Shown here: positions 13,256-16,579 of the stretch, piece by piece
How the letters are laid out: the number at the start of each line of letters is the position of its first letter
How positions within the stretch are numbered: the stretch's first letter is position 1
Source of the DNA: Planctomycetaceae bacterium
GTDB taxonomy: Bacteria; Planctomycetota; Planctomycetia; Pirellulales; Thermoguttaceae
NCBI GenBank assembly: GCA_031256755.1
Contig: JAIRPZ010000242.1
Span: 1-16,579, forward strand
Reading direction: 5' to 3'
Length of the DNA stretch: 16,579 bases
Position numbers and translations under genes: made by a program
Notes under the pieces: model-generated
Databases searched by the model: none
Seen by the model: the letters and a program-made list of their open reading frames with translations, nothing else
Told to the model about the DNA's origin: nothing

Positions 13256-14488
13256 TTAGTTCGGCATAAAACGCATGGAACATCTGTCGAGATTTTCAGC
13301 CATTCCGCCGTCCGGGTTCGGCAATGACAATTCTTTTGATAACCGTGTTTCCAGATCAGGATGCCGCAGCAATCCGGCGGCGGCGGCGAATGACGGATTG
13401 TCCAGATATTTTTGCAGCGTTTCAAGAAACCGGTAAACCGATGTCTGCCGGACGGACGTTCCTTCCACCAGACGGGCTTTACATTCCGTCAAATCAAACT
13501 GCTGCGTCAATGCCGGAACAACCTGCTTGTCCGGCACGCCGACCGTCATTTCCGAAGGGGCAAGTTTTGATTCCCTGCTGTTATTCATCGACGCAAGACA
13601 CCGCAAAACCGTTTTCGCCTGTTCGTCAACGGAACCGGCCATACAGATTTGTTCGTCTTGCAGGCGGAGAGATGCGTTCTGCCATTTTTCGGGAATCAGA
13701 CAGCCGAATTCATCGAACCGGTCTTTTGTGTTTTCCGGTGCAAAAATGAGAATCGTCACCAATTTCGCAAATTTGCGGAGAATGGACTTTTGTTCCTTGT
13801 TCAGATCGACAAGCCCGATGAGTAAAAACTGTGTTCCGCTTTGCTCATATTGATCAAGAATTTGCCGGTATTCTTCGGAATTTTGACGTTCAATGGCAAA
13901 AAGGCGTGCGGCCTGCTTGTCCCACAGATGCAGGGAATCGAGTTTGGCGAGATATTTTTGTTCCAGCCGTGCCAGCGTTTCCCAGCGGACGACTTCGGAA
14001 TCGAGTCCCGGTATGCTGCGGCAAATTTCGGCGGCGGAAGAAAAATCCAGCATATCGCCGGCAAGTTCGCGGTGAAATCCGGCGAACATCTGCCCCAGTG
14101 CGAGCCGGGCATTCAAATCCTCTTTCTTCGGCGGATTCGGAATCAGACCGCGGAACATGTCCGGGTATTCTTCGTCAAATTGATCGGCGGCGTTGAGCCA
14201 CGCAAAACATTGGGTTAATTCATCGGCAAGAGCATAACGCTGTTTGTAAAATTTTTCCGGCAGGTCGCCGACGGTCAAAAACTCCGGCGGATACCATGCG
14301 GGATCAAGTTTTTCTGCCGTTTCCGCAAGAATTTCTTCCAGCCGGTTGATCGCACGCCGCCCCGGCAGTGCCAGAACCGCACGTCGCATATCCAGCCGCT
14401 GCCGATCCGCATCGTAAAACTGACGGACTAAATATCCGGCAGCGGAATGAAGCAGCGGCTGATGACAGTCGAAAAATACCGTTTTCAT
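13256..14488 (-). CDS. Truncated AddB-like PD-(D/E)XK nuclease family protein, N-terminal part only
   Basis: The 410 residues resemble the N-terminal, helicase-like part of planctomycete AddB-type recombination nucleases: a degenerate first segment (MKTVFFDCHQPLLHSAAGYL), then RRAVLALPGRRAINRLEEIL (35-54), FLTVGDLPEKFY (about 70-81), LDSLHLWDKQAARL and TVGVPDKQVVPALTQQF. There is no Walker A lysine, as is usual at this position in these proteins. Full-length relatives run to about 1000 residues and carry the C-terminal nuclease motif and often an iron-sulfur cluster; all of that is missing. The frame ends with MRFMPN and TAA just before clpS, so the 3' part appears deleted and not merely frameshifted. 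It starts three bases after the upstream gene, so it is still translated in an operon. It may be a decaying gene or a split-off domain. Confidence 0.65.
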   Translation of the reverse strand: MKTVFFDCHQPLLHSAAGYLVRQFYDADRQRLDMRRAVLALPGRRAINRLEEILAETAEKLDPAWYPPEFLTVGDLPEKFYKQRYALADELTQCFAWLNAADQFDEEYPDMFRGLIPNPPKKEDLNARLALGQMFAGFHRELAGDMLDFSSAAEICRSIPGLDSEVVRWETLARLEQKYLAKLDSLHLWDKQAARLFAIERQNSEEYRQILDQYEQSGTQFLLIGLVDLNKEQKSILRKFAKLVTILIFAPENTKDRFDEFGCLIPEKWQNASLRLQDEQICMAGSVDEQAKTVLRCLASMNNSRESKLAPSEMTVGVPDKQVVPALTQQFDLTECKARLVEGTSVRQTSVYRFLETLQKYLDNPSFAAAAGLLRHPDLETRLSKELSLPNPDGGMAENLDRCSMRFMPN

Positions 14489-14491
14489 GAG

Positions 14492-16132
14492 TTACTGATT
14501 TTTTCCGATTTTAATTTCGTGCAGGATTCGGGAAATCCGGTTTTGCTGCCGGGCAAGTTCTTCGACCGATTGCCGCAGCGTACCGAAATCGGAATTCGGT
14601 TTATCCCGAAGACGTGCAATGTCTTGTTCGCTGCGTTTTGTCCGGTCATTGACCCGTATCTGCATGGATCGGATCATCCGCAATTCGGCAAGGGCTTTAA
14701 TCAGCGGTTCTTCCTGCTGTTGTCCGTTGGCGTTTTGTTCATTATTCTGTTTCTGCTGTTCCTGACGCTCTTTGGCTTCGTCAATCGCTTCTTTGACGGC
14801 TTCCAGCATTTCTTTCAGCGATTCGATGACGGTATCTTCGATTTCCAAGAGGGTGTCATCAAGTGCCGGGACGGACAAACGCTGCCGGATATCCGCCATA
14901 TCGAACCGGGTTTGAATGAGGGACTCGGTCATGGCTTGTGCGGTGCCGTCTTCCCGCAGGAGCAGGAGCGTTGCCTCTGCCATTTCGATCACTCCCTGCT
15001 GATCCGCTCCCAAACGGTCGGCTTTAATTTTTATTGTCCGTGTTTCTTTTCCGGCTTCACTCTTGCTTTCGTTATTCAGCCGTTCATTTTGCGCCCGGAT
15101 CGCTTCTTCACGCTGCAACATCTGTTTGAAGCGTTCTTCCAGTTTTTCAAGTGTTTGCAGTAATTCTTCTTCCCGCAGTTGCCGCAGAATTTTTTCAAGT
15201 TCTTCTTTCGCTTTGCGGAGTTCGGCAATGGCTTCGTCCTGATCGTGCAAAGCCCCTTCTTTTTCGGCTTTTTCCAGTTTTTCCCGGGCTTTTTTCATAT
15301 TTTTCTTTGCTTTTTTCAATGCCTTTTGTGCCGGCGCATCATCGGCGTTTTCCTGTTCATCTTCTTCGGCACTGTCCTGTTCGTCCTGATTCGGCGAATC
15401 ACCGGATTCCCCGGATTCGGACTCGCCGGACTTGCTTGGCTGTTTTTTGGGTTTGGATTCAGACGGATCGCCCGGATTGCTGTCGGAGTCCGATTCGGAC
15501 GGCTTGGATTCAGACGGATCACCCGGATTGCTGTCGGAATCCGATTCGGACGGTTTGGATTCAGACGGTTTATTTTTTTGCGATTCGTGATCGTTCATAC
15601 GATCCTGCAACGCCTTTGTTTGACGTTCAATTTCCTGTTGTTTTTTAGCATTTTGCGGCAATTTTTCCGCACCCTGCCGCTGCGTCTGGTTTTTCAAGTC
15701 CTGCTCTTTTCCCCGCAGTTGGTCGATGTCTTTAATAAACCCTTTAATTTTCTCCATTTCGGCACTGCGGCGTTCATTCCGGTCAGCACTTTCAAGAACT
15801 TTGAGGAGTTCGTGCAAATCCTTGACGAGATTATTCTGTCCGTCCACTGCGTCTGTTAACTGTTTGCGGTCAAGGAGTGTGACGATTTCGTCAAAATTCC
15901 GGCTGATGAGTTTGTCTTTGCTTTCGAGCAATGCTTTTTTGAGCAGAGCGGCTTGCTGCGGATTGGACGCACCGACTGTTTCGGCAATGCGCTGCAAAAT
16001 CAGTTCGAGTTGGGAATACTGACCGGAAAGCGACCGCTGTTTATCGACCAGTTCCTGACCGAAAGCGGAAGTCAAAACCATAGCGGAGAGGGCAAGGTGC
16101 AATAACGGGTATAGTAACGGGATGCGGAACAT
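14492..16132 (-). CDS. Secreted coiled-coil protein with acidic Ser/Asp repeat linker
   Basis: A 546-residue protein with a signal peptide (1-25, ending TSAFG before QELVD). Residues about 30-185 and 265-350 are charged, heptad-like coiled coils (for example KKAKKNMKKAREKLEKAEKE). Between them, 186-265 is a disordered, acidic Ser/Asp/Glu/Pro linker that includes the 17-residue unit KPSESDSDSNPGDPSES twice (193-209, 210-226). The C-terminal half has ADLGADQQG-like and VPALDDTLLEIEDTVIESLK segments, an Asn/Gln-rich run and further helices. No enzyme motif is seen. The architecture recalls exported coiled-coil proteins of planctomycetes found near MoxR/VWA-type clusters, but no such neighbours are in the window. 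A strong promoter lies at 16198-16226, and the gene leads an operon with the nuclease fragment and clpS. Confidence 0.75.
   Translation of the reverse strand: MFRIPLLYPLLHLALSAMVLTSAFGQELVDKQRSLSGQYSQLELILQRIAETVGASNPQQAALLKKALLESKDKLISRNFDEIVTLLDRKQLTDAVDGQNNLVKDLHELLKVLESADRNERRSAEMEKIKGFIKDIDQLRGKEQDLKNQTQRQGAEKLPQNAKKQQEIERQTKALQDRMNDHESQKNKPSESKPSESDSDSNPGDPSESKPSESDSDSNPGDPSESKPKKQPSKSGESESGESGDSPNQDEQDSAEEDEQENADDAPAQKALKKAKKNMKKAREKLEKAEKEGALHDQDEAIAELRKAKEELEKILRQLREEELLQTLEKLEERFKQMLQREEAIRAQNERLNNESKSEAGKETRTIKIKADRLGADQQGVIEMAEATLLLLREDGTAQAMTESLIQTRFDMADIRQRLSVPALDDTLLEIEDTVIESLKEMLEAVKEAIDEAKERQEQQKQNNEQNANGQQQEEPLIKALAELRMIRSMQIRVNDRTKRSEQDIARLRDKPNSDFGTLRQSVEELARQQNRISRILHEIKIGKNQ
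15453..15570 (-). repeat. 51-bp in-frame tandem repeat, about 2.3 copies, in the acidic linker
   Basis: The sequence repeats with a 51-base period (starting TTGGATTCAGACGGATC at 15453 and 15504, partial at 15555). The copies differ at only a few bases and encode the 17-residue unit KPSESDSDSNPGDPSES. Copy number could vary between strains without changing the frame. Confidence 0.8.
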
Positions 16133-16154
16133 AAGAAGCGGCGGGGGTTTTGCG

Positions 16155-16172
16155 TACCGGATAAGTCCGGTA
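16155..16172 (-). promoter_or_regulatory. Hairpin in the leader of the coiled-coil/nuclease/clpS operon
   Basis: TACCGGA (16155-16161) and TCCGGTA (16166-16172) form a perfect 7-bp stem with a 4-base loop. It lies between the promoter and the ATG at 16132. There is no T run, so it is more likely a leader stabilising or regulatory structure than a terminator. Confidence 0.4.
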
Positions 16173-16197
16173 AAACGGCATTTTCCTTTGAGGGGTC

Positions 16198-16226
16198 ATT
16201 CTAAACAGCCGCAGCGGTTTTGTCAA
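16198..16226 (-). promoter_or_regulatory. Minus-strand promoter TTGACA-17-TAGAAT for the coiled-coil/nuclease/clpS operon
   Basis: On the minus strand TTGACA (16226-16221) and TAGAAT (16203-16198) are 17 bases apart. The leader would be about 59 bases. No further promoter was found before the nuclease or clpS genes, consistent with one transcript. Confidence 0.7.
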
Positions 16227-16265
16227 GACGGTTGCCGGAGGGATGTTAATAATTGATAATTGAAA

Positions 16266-16353
16266 ATTGACAATGGAGAATTGACAATTATAAAGAGTTT
16301 ACCGTTATGGTTTTACTCCTTATGTTTCTAATTATCAATTTTCCATTATCAAT
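16266..16353. repeat. AT-rich 28-bp imperfect inverted repeat (MITE-like intergenic palindrome)
   Basis: The left arm 16266-16293 (ATTGACAATGGAGAATTGAC...) and the right arm 16326-16353 (TTCTAATTATCAATTTTCCA...) are complementary at all but about four positions, three of them transitions that allow G-U pairs in RNA. The loop is 32 bases. Further copies of the AATTGA/ATTGATAATT theme flank both arms. It contains no coding potential. It may be a non-autonomous mobile or dispersed palindromic element. Confidence 0.6.
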
Positions 16354-16430
16354 GATCAATTTTAAGAACTGCCAGATATTGCGTTGCTGCCGAAATGAGT
16401 TAGAATGGCGGCGATGGTTTTTACCCTTAT

Positions 16431-16460
16431 TTGTCAACTTAACCAAAAATCTGTTAAAAT
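16431..16460 (+). promoter_or_regulatory. Possible rightward promoter TTGTCA-18-TAAAAT ahead of the heptamer array
   Basis: TTGTCA (16431-16436) and TAAAAT (16455-16460) are 18 bases apart. A start near 16467 would lie at the edge of the CAACCTG repeats. Any gene it serves lies beyond the window, and AT-rich intergenic DNA gives such matches by chance. Confidence 0.35.
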
Positions 16461-16470
16461 GAAAAAGACG

Positions 16471-16565
16471 CAACCTGCAACCTGCAACCTGCAACCTGCA
16501 ACCTGCAACCTGCAACCTGCAACCTGCAACCTGCAACCTGCAACCTGCAACCTGCAACCTGCAAC
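16471..16565 (+). repeat. Heptanucleotide tandem repeat, 13 copies of CAACCTG plus CAAC
   Basis: Thirteen perfect copies of the 7-base unit CAACCTG run from 16471 to 16561, followed by the first four bases of another. No base differs between copies, which points to recent expansion by slippage. It lies about 340 bases upstream of the coiled-coil gene and just downstream of a possible promoter. Heptanucleotide STRR-type repeats are known mostly from cyanobacteria. A 7-base unit would shift frame with each copy gained if the array were inside a gene, but no gene containing it is visible. Confidence 0.95.
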
Positions 16566-16579
16566 AGTTCAGTATTAAC

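Noticed and set aside
14447..15163. 238-codon plus-strand frame opposite the nuclease and coiled-coil genes
   Set aside because: Phe-rich composition is the antisense of Lys/Glu-rich coiled coil; no motif or ribosome binding site.
15179..15859. 226-codon plus-strand frame with Phe/Gly-Arg repeats
   Set aside because: It mirrors the acidic Ser/Asp repeat and coiled coil on the other strand.
16288..16557. Minus-strand frame encoding QVAGCRL heptapeptide repeats
   Set aside because: It is only the translation of the CAACCTG array; a 7-base unit always gives a 7-residue repeat when no stop occurs, and the rest of the frame is not protein-like.

Overview
The window looks like a chromosomal segment from a planctomycete (Planctomycetota, probably the Pirellulales/Planctomycetales side; family not resolvable by eye). 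The markers are a DUF1559 pseudopilin-like protein with the H-X9-DG C-terminal motif, a small transthyretin-like lipoprotein next to it, a secreted TPR protein, a ThuA-domain protein, a planctomycete-style ClpS and an AddB-like nuclease reading frame. Several promoters match a sigma70-type consensus (TTGACA, 16-18 bp, TAnAAT), while Shine-Dalgarno sites are patchy. No rRNA, tRNA, CRISPR array or complete insertion sequence was seen.

Layout. 1-1923 (+): a DUF1559 gene whose 5' end contains a 14-base G run that puts its well-placed ATG out of frame, then a lipoprotein gene. 1946-3142 (+): a BRCT + MerR-type HTH + TPR protein. 3190-3494 (+): a strong promoter and a frameshifted remnant of a small secreted SHD1-like protein that reads in frame into glgC. 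3495-4715 (+): glgC (ADP-glucose pyrophosphorylase, glycogen synthesis). 4840-5524 (+): an unrecognised membrane-anchored protein with its own promoter, bracketed by the glgC 3' end and a diverged second copy of that end (5518-5661).

5630-10542 (-): four genes in the same direction. In transcription order they are a secreted ThuA-domain protein, a NapH/NapG-like membrane polyferredoxin, a small membrane protein and a large DUF2339 membrane protein. Candidate promoters precede the ThuA, polyferredoxin and DUF2339 genes, so this is not a simple single operon. 10783-12847 (+): a secreted TPR-repeat protein with a near-consensus promoter. 12866-16132 (-): a compact three-gene operon (secreted coiled-coil protein, truncated AddB-like nuclease, clpS) with gaps of 3 and 21 bases, led by one clear promoter. 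16133-16579: intergenic DNA with a hairpin in the operon leader, an AT-rich 28-bp inverted repeat and 13 copies of the heptamer CAACCTG.

Most genes are housekeeping or lineage-typical. The points worth following are the poly-G switch at the start of the DUF1559 gene, the glgC tail duplication around an unknown gene, the SHD1 remnant fused in frame to glgC, the nuclease lacking its catalytic half, the His-to-Asp change in ClpS, and the repeats at the right end. No obvious defence system or wholly new multi-gene system is visible.
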